A stretch of DNA of 64,000 nt from Lepiota brunneoincarnata (taxonomy: Eukaryota > Basidiomycota > Agaricomycetes > Agaricales > Agaricaceae), in assembly GCA_023014365.1 (NCBI GenBank), contig JAEBUN010000061.1, positions 81,118 to 145,117 on the forward strand. Reading direction: 5' to 3'. Numbering within the stretch: position 1 is the stretch's first letter; every line of letters starts with the position of its first letter. Below are positions 1-11,421 of the stretch, one piece after another. The notes under the pieces are model-generated. The model did no database searches. It had not been told where the DNA came from and saw nothing but the letters and a program-made list of their open reading frames with translations. Both the position numbers and the translations under genes were made by a program.

Positions 1-212
1 TAGTTATGTTGGTTTCAGGGCGGATCAAGCCGTATGTGCCTAGATGAGCTAACAAGATATGAAATCAGCATCTTGCATTCCAACATACTCGCAACACCGA
101 TTCATACCAATCACCATGCACCGTTAGCTAACAAAAAAAACAACATATAATTAAGCGTCATGGGTAAGAATCTTGCTACATGGGTTAACATCTCACACGT
201 GCTTAACCACCC
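1..212. other. Left edge, no gene seen
   Basis: No coding signal or structured element is visible. The stretch is AT-rich intergenic DNA downstream of the ATL gene on the minus strand and probably holds its 3' untranslated end. Confidence 0.4.
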
Positions 213-818
213 CTACTCTCCTCCCTGAACGGCAGATTCAGGCAGAACAGCCTGTTCCTGATCCTGATCCTGAGCCCCAGCCTCAGCCTCAGCCTCAGCG
301 GGATGGCCCGGTGCAGGGAACCACCCATACTGCCGCATATCGACCCTAAATTCGCCAGTGCGACCTTCAGTCACACCCACACCCTCAGCAACGAGGGCGT
401 CACGTTGTCTTCGTGCGCCATCAGTCCCGGGGCCACGAGAGGATATAATTCCAGAGGAACCAATGACACGGTACCAGGGCACCGGGGGGTTTGTTTCCGG
501 CGTCAGGAATTTAAGGGCTGTTGGAACAAAGCAGCTGAAAATGTGGGTGACAGGTGGCAGTGGTAGTTATGCTGGAGGGAATGGATGCACCTTGGCCGAC
601 GTGACGAGAGTGATTTGGCATTCCGACGAGCTTTGCGATGTGTCCTGTGTGGGTTTGAACCCGGATGTGTGGGGAGGGATTGGTGTGCTGACCGTATGTT
701 GTGACGCGAGCATGCGGTATTGATCTTACAGCCTCATAGACCTGTGAAGCGTTCAGCAAGAGAAAGTGTTGGTGGGCGGAAAATTGAGTACCGCTGCGTG
801 GAACTCTGCACCGTCCAT
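213..818 (-). CDS. atl1: Alkyltransferase-like protein (ATL, Atl1 type)
   Basis: Four exons read on the minus strand: 818-792, 741-693, 644-591 and 517-213. They join in frame to 435 nt, a 144-residue protein starting MDGAEFHAAVYEAV. The fold is the DNA-binding half of O6-alkylguanine-DNA alkyltransferase: VRSIPHARVTTYG, then GHIAKLVGM, SRHVGQALKF and the active-site loop VPWYRVIGSSG. Active alkyltransferases have Cys in P-C-H-R-V; here it is Trp58, as in ATL proteins, which cannot transfer the alkyl group. Known ATLs such as S. pombe Atl1 bind alkylated guanine and pass it to nucleotide excision repair; the same role is inferred here. All introns are GT..AG. The tail after residue ~113 is an Ala/Glu and Gln/Asp low-complexity extension absent from the ~108-residue yeast protein. 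It is the only intact copy of a locally repeated gene. Confidence 0.92.
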
Positions 819-1008
819 AAGTGTGGTAGTGGAGGACGGTTGACAAGGATGACGGTCACGTGTTGTGACGTACCCGGCCGATGAATGTTCGACCTTGAAT
901 TTTATTTCAAAGCACCATCAAACATATGTAATGCACGTACGTCCCCCAACTCAGGTAGCTGAATACGCCTGAGAACATGCTTGAGAAGGTACCACACAAC
1001 ATTAGCAC

Positions 1009-1300
1009 TAGGTATTGACAGTCACGCTGTCATTCTCCGCGAGGAGATAGTTCATAAACCACTCACAGAAAAACCCGCCATAATAAATCAGTATCAGCCA
1101 AGTGAAAAGACTCCGATACGACATAAGGGATGAAAAAAATAATCCATCTCGGTAGAAGTATACAATATAGGTGATAACCGCTTCATCTGCATGATTTCTC
1201 GCAATAATGTGTCTTCTCCCTTCATTACTCAATAGAGCTTAAGCAAGGTGAGCACAACCTCTATAAATTAGCTCGCTAGACCTGCTGCGGTGATCCAGGG
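1009..1300 (-). pseudogene. 3' fragment of DUF6533-like membrane gene
   Basis: Minus-strand exons spell YIVYFYRDGLFF then CEWFMNYLLAENDSVTVNT and a stop at 1009-1011. This matches the last two exons of the fuller copy at 7466-8994 (YIFYRDGVLYF; CEWYTSYLLAENDGATVNT). The upstream exons are missing, so this is a tail fragment. Flanking DNA (about 925-1010) is also shared with 7380-7466. It lies directly upstream of the ATL gene, the same order as in the other repeat units. Confidence 0.6.
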
Positions 1301-2550
1301 AAACCGGAGCCGTCCCAAATCTCCAGACCTAACCTGATCTCAATACTGTTCAAATAAAAGGATCGTTTTGTTTTATCTACCATCGCTTTTTAGCTGACTC
1401 GTAAATGTCCACTGTACCACGGGGCCATTTGTTCGGGGGCCACTATTTGGGGTGCCAGCAATATGCTGACCCGTTCGACGATCTGGACGGATGCAAGGGA
1501 AGCCGTGACAATCGAGATTAATAGCCTCACCTCATACCTTCCCCTCGAGTCTCTCACCTGGGAGTTTCCAGGAGCCCATCCGGAGAGCAGCTGTCCTTAC
1601 TAGAGGTTGTCCGAGCTACGGGGGAAAGCCAGAGAGGTTCCCATTGGGTCTGATGGAGTCCGTGAAGAGGTTAAACACTATTCACGAGACGCGTTCACAG
1701 AGTTAGAAGGGGCTTATTCCGTTGCAGCGCCAATCTCAGAATGGCCAATGGGAACCCACGATTAGATGATTAGTTCCAGGGTTTGTTCGACTTACAGGGG
1801 TCCCGTTTCTCAGCTCGCTGGACGCCATCATTGACCTCATGCGATCCAGAGAACATATCCAGTGGTTTACTATATGCGCGTGTGCCTTCTTCCAGAACTC
1901 CATTAGCGAGCTTGAGTACAAAGGGACGGTGAGTGGTGAATGGGAAAACAAAGGCCATGTTGGCTTTGACTCTAAGGCATGAAGCCTTGGACGCCTCAGA
2001 TTTATAGAAGAAGATATCACACAAGGCAGCTCAACGGACAATCAATAGACTGGACATTCAACCCGAGGACCTTATGTGTTAGCCCCTTGCCTTGGGCTGG
2101 CAAGCATAGCTCATGAGCCGGACTCTGGAAATCAACTACACAGCACAAGTTGTGCTTGCAATATCATAAGGTGGGACGTTCGCGAGCGTTCAGGATCATT
2201 GAATGCGGCTGAGTCGTATACTCGAGTTTCTGTATTAACGGTGGAGAGGTCTTTAGGAATTGGGTTAATTCCACATACGAAGTTGAATAATTATTACCAG
2301 TGCGCCTTGAGCCTGATAAGAAGCTCTGCAAGACGACCAGGTTCCCCTCGCACACTTCAATATCCGTCGAGCCCCGCATTCTGCATTCGGGAGTTTTAAC
2401 TTGACATCCGCGCCGCCGAATACCACCGAACTGGGGAACGGACACCTTTGCTTCAGTCGGTCCGTCCAACCCCCAGCACAAAGGGAAAATACGTGTGAGA
2501 TGTGGCTGTGGTGATTATAACGAGAACACTTAAGGTTTGCAGCGGACGTC
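1301..2550. other. Unassigned stretch with two coding-like pieces
   Basis: No recognised family. Two plus-strand pieces look like exons. 1442-1603 reads TIWGASNMLTRSTIW...GAHPESSCPY before a stop. 1797-1929 lies between an acceptor-like TTACAG and a donor-like GTGAGT and reads GVPFLSSLDAIIDLM...ISELEYKG. They could belong to one decayed gene. Neither was identified and no complete frame connects them, so I list them as possible relics only. Confidence 0.25.
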
Positions 2551-2623
2551 AAAATCACATGTCCACACAGCTTCATAACAACATCCTTGCCTCAATTCAC
2601 AGAAACATCCCCCAAGAGCTCTC

Positions 2624-4984
2624 ATGTCGACTCGTAACTCGATTACTCCGCATTCTGTAAGTCCGACCCAGTCACACCGCACCACAAGAGATCCTTTTCT
2701 CACAATTTCCAAAACATTCCTTGACAGTCGGGACGCTTACGAAGACGTTATCATGGACGCACCACAACTAACACTGGGTATCTCGCCGGGGCAAGTGGTT
2801 TTACCCTGAACAACCCAGTGATGTGTGATGTGAACCTCGTCAACCACGACAATGAACGCGGTATGATTTGTCATGGTCAGTAAACATCTTGCTGACTCGC
2901 AAACCATGCAGTGGCAATGGAGTCACTCAAAAAGTACACCATCCCGGGTGCGCACTTCAACTCCTCTGACCGCTTCCCTCCCCCTCAATGCCACCCCGGC
3001 ACCCGAAAGAGCATCGTTGAAAGGATTCACCGCCGGCTTAGTGACACAGCCCGTCAGAGAAGGATTTTATGGCTTTTTGGATCCGCTGGAGCAGGCAAAT
3101 CCGCCATCATGCAGACCCTCGCAGAATCCGTAGTTGATTCTCCCAACCTATCATTGGGTGCAACCCTCTTCTTCTCCAGGCCCAACAGGCGCAATGACCC
3201 ATCCAAGGTCTTTATCACCGTCGCTTATCAAATTGCCATCAAATACCCATCATACCGTGACTACTTCCTCCAGGCGATGGCCGCCGATCCTCAACTACCA
3301 GAGAAAGCTATGAGGACGCAGTTCGAGAGGCTCATTTTCAAGCCGTTTGCTGAACAAAATATATTACAAGGGCACGGCACTCTGCTGATACTCCTCGATG
3401 GCCTTGATGAATGTCATGGCAAAAACGAGCAATGCGAAATTATTGGCCTCGTTTCATACATTTCCCTCGCCTATCCAGACACACCCCTCATCTGGGCGAT
3501 CGCGAGTCGCCCAGAATCGTATTTGAAGGCCATATTTTCTCGCAGAAGTATTTTGCCGAGTTACGAAAAGGAGGAGGTCCCTATTGACTCTGACGAAGCA
3601 TGCAAGGATGTCGAATGCTACTTGCGGGATGATTTGGAGAGAATTCGACGGGGTGACCTCGTCGCAAGGCTTCTTCCCCATTGGCCAGAAGGACGTCAAT
3701 TTTTGACGATCGCTGCGGCTGCCACTGGGCTATTCGCGTATGCATCATTTGCGATTAGGTTCATTGATGACCCGGTATATGGGAATCCCGTTTCCCGGCT
3801 GAAACAATTGCTCGACGTTATCGACAGCGTTCCGATACAACCTCGAGGAACTCATCCGCTGGCTCGACTGGATGAGCCCTATACGTATATTCTTTCCCAG
3901 ATTCCTCAGGAAATCCTGCCAAGCACCAGACGGATACTTGGCCGTCACGTTCACAGAGATGAGGATAGCACCTTGGCCTATTCGTGCAATTGGCTGGGTT
4001 TGACTCCCAATGATGCCTATGGCGCCCTGCATTGTCTTCATTCGGTTCTTGGAATCCCACCCCCCGAGGATGCAAGCGAGGAAGATCTTTACTTCCACCA
4101 TCAATCTTTTTCCGAATATCTCCGTGATCCTGGGAGGTCAGGTGGATTCCATATCAGCGAATCTGACTTCATTGAGCAACAGCTCGAATGCAATGTTAGA
4201 ATTTTGAAGGATGTATACTCTCGTAAGTCTGTGAGATCCCTCCAAGAAGTTTATCTCATCGCATCGGCTGCATCAGGGAATATTCCGAGCACCATGACTC
4301 CAGCTGATGTGGCTCTGTCTTGGCCCCTCAGTGCCCTCACAGACAAAGAAGAAGCTCTCAGAGAAGACCTTTACTATGAAGCTGGATCAACATTTCTGAC
4401 CGAGTGGGATAGGCACCTCGCAGTCCCAATACCGAAACTTCAAGATGTGGATGTTACCCGCATCATGAAGACCCTGAATTTTTTTGATAAACGACACTAC
4501 TGGGACGACATAACGGACATGGTTTCATTTATGATAGACACTCAAGGCTTCCCTGTATGTATTTCCTGCTTCCTGAGTTTAGCAATCCTAAATGCATTGT
4601 TGGTACCTAGGACTCTAGGATACATGCTGAACTCATAAAACGCAGACTCATCGGCGAAATACGAATTGGAGAATTTAGTCTGGATAACATCAGGCAGGAT
4701 CTTCCTATAATCCTTCGCTATGGCAATCAATTCTATAAAACATTCCCTGTATTGGAGGGTCCCTTTGGTGGGGTAAAAGTGGTGAGGCACTTGCCAAACC
4801 TCCTGAGAAGTATGAGTGACTAACAAGCATACTGATGCAGCTGGGTGCAACCACTCAAATGGTTTGGTCCACGGAAGATGACAATGCTGGTGAAACCATG
4901 CAACAAGTTTATCGTGATATAAACACTGCAAGACAGCTCTTTCCTGATATACCTGTCCTTATCTTTGGGAACGATGTGTTGTGA
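2624..4984 (+). CDS. NACHT/NWD P-loop NTPase, intact
   Basis: Five exons, 2624-2656, 2728-2860, 2912-4554, 4611-4772 and 4841-4984, join in one frame to 704 residues beginning MSTRNSITPHS. Exon 2 supplies GASGFTLNN...VNLVNHDNER, the short N-terminal motif typical of Agaricomycete NACHT proteins. Exon 3 holds the ATPase core: Walker A GSAGAGKS at residues 112-119 and Walker B LLILLDGLDEC with the acidic cluster at 218-222. Such STAND NTPases act as nucleotide-driven switches, often in non-self recognition or programmed cell death in fungi; the role here is inferred from the family. No WD40, ankyrin or TPR repeat follows, so the protein ends in an unassigned alpha-helical region. The last intron contains a TGACTAAC branch site. 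The start is supported by the same exon-1 layout in the inverted copy (ATG at 62281). No frameshift was found. Confidence 0.88.
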
Positions 4985-5589
4985 GGTGTATGATCTGCCA
5001 CTTTAGGCGGCCGGGTGAATCTCCATACTGGACCTATATCATTCCCTGCAGACCTTCACTTGTGTTACACGGAACGCAGGCCGTCCTGTTAGCTACTGGC
5101 AACTATTGATAGACACACAATAAACTGTCCGCCTAGCGATACTGTTGCAAGTTTGCCGACCAAGGCATTAAGTTCGAGCTAACAAAGATCATATGAGTAT
5201 TGGGCCTGGCAGGCTCAAGCTTCATTATAACCCTTTCAGCAAAGGTCAACTTCCTACCCAGATACTTCCCTAGTCTGATATTCGGGGCCCATACGCAGCC
5301 ACGATCATCATACAGGCAGAGCTGATCTGGGAGCGAATCGGTCAAGTGTGGGACTTCATGCGTACTGTAGTTGGGATCAGTTATCCCCCGTACTGGCTTA
5401 TATAGCTCAATGGATGGCCGAAACCAATTGACTAGCAGCAATTGCAACGCCTCAGAGCTCATTTTCAGGTGCTCTACAAGCGAGGGGACGAAAGTAAGCA
5501 ATATGCTACAAGGCTAATATTAGACGGAGAATACGGAAAACCAGAGTCAATTTCAAGTTCCATGTGCGAAATGACCATGTATCCAGAGG
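4985..5589. other. Intergenic segment between convergent genes, present three times
   Basis: No gene is seen. The sequence is the reverse complement of about 59220-59940, and part of it also matches 63405-64000. A conserved landmark is the ACTGTTGCAAGTTTGCCGAC motif near 5139. Its three-fold presence shows that duplications of this block have occurred more than once. Confidence 0.6.
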
Positions 5590-6662
5590 TCAACAACAAG
5601 GTCCGTGAAATTCAAGGGGTAAGGTCCCCCCCCATCGTGACAACGAGGGTGTCGTTACCTGGATTCTTCGGTTCCTGGTATACAGCAAACGCAGCCCTCG
5701 CGTTAGGGCTCCTGTCGCAGTCAGTGGTACCTTCTGCGGCCATATCCCTAAGCCTCGAGATTCGAACACCTCCGGGCTACGGTCCAGCAGCAAGTTCAGG
5801 TGCCGATCGCTAAGGATCCCTTCCTTCCCTTCCTCAGTATCCGGAACAGTGTCAACCTTCTCACCCTTGAGACGCAGCAGCTCAGCGGCCATATCAACCA
5901 TTGTTGCTTGCTTCCCACTATGAACCGCTGATGCTGGCGTCTTGAACTTGCCTGAGAGGGCGAGGGCAGTTGAATGACGAGGCCCTCAAATAACGAGTGG
6001 AAACATATCTTTGATAATTACTAGGGCCTCAGGTCTCTTCTTCGCTGTCGCGCATTGCATGACCAATGCAGTGAGTTCTACCTTGGGCTTGAATGTCCAT
6101 TTGAGGGTTCTGACACAACCTGGGATCTTTTTAAAAACGATCAGGAAATGTGCCCACTCCTGGTCGTAGAAAATCACAGTGTCTGCCACTGTCAAATTGA
6201 TGCCCAGGCCACCAGCACCCGTACTCAGAAGTAAGATCCTGGTCGAACTTTTGGTTGCCGCCTGGAACATATTCATTTGTTCCCTTCGACCTTGAGGTGA
6301 AGTCGAGCCATCTATACGACAAACCTTCTAGCCCATGTAGTACGTGGCCCAATCCTATATCAAAAATAAGCTGATATCGATAAACTGCAAGCACAAACGC
6401 TACCTCGATGATGTCGAGCATGGTGATGAATTGACTGAATATTAGTGTTCGATGGCTCCGCTCGAGCAGCTCCCTGAGCAGACGATCCAGGACCATCATC
6501 TTGCCGCTAGCGTTCACGAGCTCAGGGCCAAGAACGAGGTCACTTGTGTCGGGATCCACCGGCCGGCCGAAAAAGATGGGATGCGGGCAGACTTTCCTCA
6601 GCTACATAAATGTGTTTTGCGACCGCATATTATTTATGGCCTTCACTGTAGGGGGTTGGGGG
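5590..6662 (-). pseudogene. SNF2/HELLS-like helicase, 3' fragment
   Basis: Minus-strand pieces correspond to the C-terminal helicase half of the gene at 56071-59222: [73 protein letters not shown] and EEGKEGILSDRHLNLLLDRSPEVF. Motifs V-VI are recognisable, but the DRAHRIGQ segment is deleted, with reading jumping from FKPKVELTALV to MQCATAKK, and several frames are needed. The 5' half, including the ATP-binding motifs, is absent because the duplicated block ends in an intron at 6662. It cannot encode a working remodeller. Confidence 0.85.
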
Positions 6663-7039
6663 GGTTCGTTCCGGACGTCAGAAATTTGAGGGCTGGGGAA
6701 CGAAGCAGCTGAAATGTGCGTGACGGTAGTGGCCATGCCGGAGGGACGGGTGCACCTCGGCAGATGTGACGAGAGTAGCTCGGCATTCCGACGAGCTTTG
6801 CTCTGTGCCCTTTGTGGGTTTGTGTGAGGAGGGGACCGGAAGCGGCAAGAGGTGCGTTAACCATATGTTGTGGCGCGAGTATGCGGTATTGGCTTTACAG
6901 CTTCGTAGGCCTGCGGAGTGCTAAGCAAGTGAAACCGTTGGTGGGAAGGAAATCGAGTACTGCTGCATAAGTGCAGTACTGGGGCTGGTGATAACAATGG
7001 CACCAGGTGTTGTGAGGCTGATGAAGGAGCCAAGAACAA
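6643..7039 (-). pseudogene. atl1: Truncated ATL copy
   Basis: The minus strand reads AYEAVKPIPHTRATTYG, GHRAKLVGMPSYSRH and ALKFLTSGTNPP, matching exons 2, 3 and the start of exon 4 of the ATL gene at 213-818. Reading then runs directly into the HELLS intron at about 6655-6662. The VPWYRVI loop and everything after it are lost, and several conserved residues have changed, so the copy is dead. The join falls in a run of C (AACCCCC) present in both parent sequences, which suggests a microhomology junction. Confidence 0.8.
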
Positions 7040-7465
7040 GACGAGGGTATCGCCACTGAAGCCCGACGGCCAGGTTCTACCAGTAATCCACCTAAAATTT
7101 ATCCTGATTCCTGTAAATTACACCCATATACACTACAGGATGGTCGTGGACGAAGGAGGAGGGCTCTCCGGACGATGAAAGCGCAAATTAGATACTTCTT
7201 GCGGCATCATACTCTCGGTTAGCTTGCAGTTGGTCTCCCGGAGGTTGAGGATCAGACGTGAACCCTAAAAGGCTATGAGTATAATAAGGGCAGTATAGCA
7301 ACGGGACACTTACACAGACATGATACAGAAGAATAAGCCACCTATCCCATTAGCGTTCAACAATTTTTGTGCCATCAAAATATCTGTAACACACGTACGT
7401 CCCCCAGCTCAAGTAGCGGAATACACCTGAGAACAAGCTTGAGATGGTACCACACAACATTAGCA
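7040..7465. repeat. Repeat-unit spacer between ATL relic and membrane gene
   Basis: Spacer of the ATL-membrane gene unit. The piece at 7078-7200 (TAATCCACC...GATGAAAGCGCAA) recurs at about 9838-9955 and, more diverged, at 11823-11945. It shows no gene of its own. Bases 7380-7465 are shared with 925-1010. Confidence 0.55.
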
Positions 7466-8994
7466 CTAGGTATTGACAGTTGCCCCGTCATTTTCTGCGA
7501 GGAGATAGCTCGTATACCACTCACAGAAAACCCTGTCCATCGATATATCAGCATCAGCCTTGCAAGTGAAAAAATTCAGACACGACATACGGGATGAAAT
7601 ACAATACCCCATCTCGGTAGAAAATATACAATATAGGTGTTAACCGTTTCATCTGCATGATTTCCCGCCATAATGTGTCTTCTCTCTTCACTGCTCGGTA
7701 CAGCTTAAGCAAGGTGAGCACAACCTCAAGTCCTGCAAGGGTCAGTATTTCCATATACTCATCTCGGATGAATGGCGACATACCCGTTGTTATTAGCCTA
7801 GCTGTCCTATGGTTACCGTCAGTATTCAGTAGCTTTTATAAATTGCCGGAGTGCTGAACGGTTACCAGACAGGTGTTGCTTCATATTGCATTAGAATCTG
7901 CACACCTTTTGGGGTATCACGGAACCAACACCCCGGAAATGGAGATGGAATATCAAAAATCTGTGTCAGTATTCCCCCAACTAGAAAAGCGTAAACAGCA
8001 CACTTCCGCGGATTTTAGGATAGCATCAGCATTGAAGTGGGGAGGATACATACAGTAATTTCAACTAGGGGGCCGATTCATCAGCAATTATAGATGAGGG
8101 CGACGGACACGGTGCTCACGGGCTATTGCTAGATAAAGGACAATTGCGACTGACAAGCACTAAGTTGACAACTGCCAAGGAGAAGGAGCTGTCCAGGGTC
8201 ATACCTTTGCGTTGTCCAGAGTATAATGCACGAAGTCGCAAGACAAGGAGTGTCTTGATTATAACTGTGTAACCAATTTTTAGAAATCTGAAGTATATGT
8301 TAATTGTCCCTGGTCTCCCACACGCCTTGCGGATGGACTTGCCCAGTTATCCACGTTGACACTTGGCAGCTGGAGGGGGGGGGGGGGTAAGCACCGAACG
8401 GACGAGAAACAGGGACAGATATACAAACACCTATCTAAAATATTAGCTCACTTGGGTCTCTCAAGGCGACTGGCTTACAAGGATGGGAAAATGGCTAGTT
8501 TTGAAGGCTATCGGATTCATGTCAACCAGGATTGTCTGACTTGCTGTAGACCGGAAGGACGTAACTGTAAATCAATCTACACGCAGTCAGAATCCAACAA
8601 AAAATGAAGGCAAACAACTCACGCAAAATAGAGTATTCCACATATTTTGGTTATCATGTATAAGACCGTAGTGAACGACCAATGTGCCCTGACGTTGAAT
8701 GAGTCGAGGATGACTTGGACACTCAATATCACTACGCTACCCATAAATATATTGCACCTAGAAGAAAACGGACTGCATTGAAATACTCTCCTGTGCTCAG
8801 TAGTAGGGTGTCCTTACCTCGCGTGGCAACAGTAACAAGGAATCATAGGTAAAAGCTACCAGAGAGGCAACTAAGGAGCGTGAGTATTTCTGGATTGATG
8901 CGACCAATTGTGTCTCACCGTAGCAGAGGACAATAGTCTGGTCACCCTTGAGGGCCGCAACAAGCACATCAGGGGGAAGGTTGAGCTGGGACAT
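7466..8994 (-). CDS. DUF6533-like multi-span membrane protein
   Basis: Best copy of a locally repeated gene. Exon 1 (8994-8818) starts MSQLNLPPDVLVAALK and holds LVASLVAFTYDSLLLLPRE, resembling the first membrane span and charged DSLL..P.E signature that I associate with the Agaricomycete DUF6533 family. It ends at a GTAAGG donor. Later pieces include HWSFTTVLYMITK (about 8690) and YRAVKREDTLW...YIFYRDGVLYF (about 7610-7720). The last exon ends CEWYTSYLLAENDGATVNT with a stop at 7466-7468. Members of this family have about seven membrane spans and unknown function. I could not join every internal exon, so breaks are possible. Family assignment rests on memory of the motif and is moderate. Confidence 0.55.
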
Positions 8995-9029
8995 GTCGGG
9001 GATGGCTGGCGGGTGTATAAAACTATTCA

Positions 9030-9407
9030 CGATCGGTTTATATCATGATGGTTGGCGCTGCGCCGTTGAAATCGGCTTGGATTTGCTGTCAGAGGATTAT
9101 TTCCGCACTAGATATACACAATTCTATTTTAAGCGATCATATCTGCGGCAAACCTATTGTTTCAGCTCCCCGGGATTCCCATTAGGATGGCGAGGTGTTT
9201 TATTGATCCTCAGCTGCCAAGCGCAACAACGCTCAACCCGAGTTTGCTGAGAAGTTTTCGCTCCATGTGAAATTGAGATCATTCTCCACGCCAGACGAAC
9301 CCCAGAAGGACATAACTGCCAAAATATAATAAATCATCAATGGATCGATGCCCAAGTCAACAATAAGAAGAAGTGTATTGTGTTAAATAATTTCTCTCTA
9401 CAGTTGA
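9030..9407. other. Spacer upstream of membrane gene copy
   Basis: Upstream DNA of the 7466-8994 gene. A related stretch lies at 11187-11420 upstream of the next copy, so it is part of the tandem unit. No gene is visible. Confidence 0.4.
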
Positions 9408-9557
9408 CCATATATTATGACGCGAGCATGCGGTATTGATCTTACGGCTTCGTAGTCCTGTGAAGTGTTCAGCAAGAGAAAGCGTTGGTGGACGGAAAAT
9501 TGAGTACCGCTGCATGGAACTCTGCACCATCCATAAGTGCGGCAGTGGAGGATTCAT
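9408..9557 (-). pseudogene. atl1: ATL exon 1-2 fragment
   Basis: About 145 bp match 690-838 closely, including the GCGAGCATGCGGTATTGATC stretch. They cover the first intron, exon 2 and the exon 1 start codon region of the ATL gene. The remaining exons are missing and unrelated sequence follows on both sides. Confidence 0.75.
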
Positions 9558-9953
9558 GACTGGGACTATTTACAACGATGACACCACATGCAATTGACAC
9601 GTAGAACATACCATACTACCAGAAACCCCCACAGACGTTTCTGACCTTTTACCCTTGTAAATATTTCACCGCGTGATGGAACCCATCTATTGATATAGTG
9701 GGCTCACCACGTCTTGGCACTAGTTTGCTTGTAGCGGTATATAAATGCTGGATTCCAAAAAAAAAGAAAAAGACGTCACAACATAGCCAGATGATGGATG
9801 AGTATTCGCCGCTGAAGCGCGACGGCCGGGTTCGACCAATAATCCACGTAAATTTTATCTCGATTCCCATAAATTACACCTATATACACTACAAGATGGT
9901 TGTGGATGAAGCAGATGAAATATGCAGAGAGCTCTCTGAACGATGAAAGCGCA

Positions 9954-11151
9954 ACCTCAAGTCCTGCAAGGGTCAGTATTTCCATCTATTCATCTTGAAT
10001 GAGTGACGATATACCTGTTGTTATTAGCCTAGCTGCCCTACGTTCACCATCAGTATTCAGTAGCTTTTATAAATTGCCGGAGTGCTGAAAGCTTACCAGA
10101 CAGGCGTTGTTTCATATTGCAGTAGAATCTGCACACCTTTTGAAGCTTCACGGAACCAACACCCCGGAAGCGGAGATTGAATAGCAAGCATCTGCGCCAT
10201 TATTCCCTCAGCTAGAAAAGCGTAAACGGCACACTTCCGCGGACTTTAGGATAGCATCAGTACTGAAGTGGGAAGGATTCATACAGTAATTTCAGCTAGA
10301 AGGGCCGGTCATTGGCGGTTCTAGATGAGGGCAACTGACATGGTGCTCACTGGCTATTGCTAAGTAAAGGACAATTGCGACTGACAGGCAGTAAGTTGAC
10401 AACCGCCAAAGAAGAAGGAGCTGTTCAGGGACATACCTTTGCGTTGCCCAGGGTATAATGCACGAAGTCTCAAGACAAGGAGTGTCTTGATTACAACTGT
10501 GTAACCAGTTTTGATAAGTCTGAAGCATACGTTAATTGTCCCTGGTATCTCCCCACATGGAGAAACAGGGACAGATATACAAACACCTATCTAAAATATT
10601 AGCTCACTTTGATCTCTTAAGGCAACCAACTCACAAGGATGGAGATGGTAGTAGTTTTGAAGGCTACCGGATTCATGTCAACCAGGATTGTCTGACTCGC
10701 TGTAGACTGGAAGGACGTAACTGTAAATCAATCTAGACGCAATCAGAATCCAACAAAAGATGAGGGTAAACAACTCACGTAAAATAGAGTATTCCACATA
10801 TTTTGGTTATCATGTATAAGACCGTAGTGAACGACCAATGTGCCCTGATGCTGAATGAGTGGAGGATGACTTGGACGCTCAATATCACTACGCTACCCAT
10901 AGATATATTGCACCTAGAAGAAAACAGACTCCATTGAAATACTCTCCTGTGCTCAGTAGTAGGGTGTCCTTACCTCGCGTAGCAACAGTAACAAGGAATC
11001 ATAGGTAAAAGCTTACCAGAGAGGCAACTAAGTAGGGTGAGTCTTTCATGTTTAATGCAACCGATTGTGTCTCACCGTAGCAGAGGAAGATAGTCTGGTC
11101 GCCCTTGAAGGCCGCAACAAGCACATCAGGGGGAAGGTTGAGCTGGGACAT
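9954..11151 (-). pseudogene. DUF6533-like membrane gene, broken copy
   Basis: Second copy of the 7466-8994 gene, about 2.15-2.2 kb away and nearly collinear (8406 with 10560, 8791 with 10944). The start ATG is at 11151 (MSQLNLPPDVLVAAFK). Exon 1 carries an extra A relative to the other copy (GTAAGCTTTT against GTAGCTTTT), which shifts the frame so that LVASLVSFYL is followed by a stop. The C-terminal exons after MEILTLAGLEVAL are missing. Both the frameshift and the truncation make this a pseudogene. Confidence 0.75.
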
Positions 11152-11421
11152 GTCAGGGATGGCTGGCCAGTGCATAAAGCTATTCACGATCGATTTTATA
11201 CCATGATGGTTGACACTGCCGTTTAAGTCGGCTTGGATTCGCTGTCAAAAGCTTATTTCCGGCTGGCACCAGATATACACAGCTCGATATTAAGCAATTG
11301 TATTTACTGTCGGGCACATTGTTTCTGCTCCCCAGAAGGACATGACTGCCAAGGATTGATTCCAAGACAACAATAGGAAGGAGCGTACTGTGTTGAATAA
11401 CCCTTCCCCCCAGACAGAACA

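Larger units (their letters stand above)
2551..6662 (+). repeat. Inverted repeat, left arm (NACHT + HELLS 3' end)
   Basis: About 4.1 kb whose reverse complement recurs at 58186-62357. Matching landmarks in order: the sequence upstream of the NACHT start, all NACHT exons, the intergenic piece with the ACTGTTGCAAG motif near 5140, and the 3' exons of the SNF2/HELLS gene. The outer edge lies at about 2551/62357, where TCACATGTCCACACAGC matches TCACGTGTCCACACAGC. The inner edge lies at about 6662/58186, in CCCCCTACAG of a HELLS intron. Identity is high over NACHT and lower over HELLS. Confidence 0.85.

Noticed and set aside
213..482. Active O6-methylguanine methyltransferase
   Set aside because: The acceptor Cys of the P-C-H-R motif is Trp in VPWYRVI, so it is an ATL and not an active methyltransferase.
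4810..4840. A 31-nt intron near the end of NACHT
   Set aside because: Too short; the 68-nt intron 4773-4840 uses the same acceptor, keeps phase and includes the branch site.
4542..4931. A minus-strand 129-residue frame over the NACHT 3' end
   Set aside because: The plus strand here is accounted for by NACHT exons 4-5 with good splice sites and conserved in the inverted copy.
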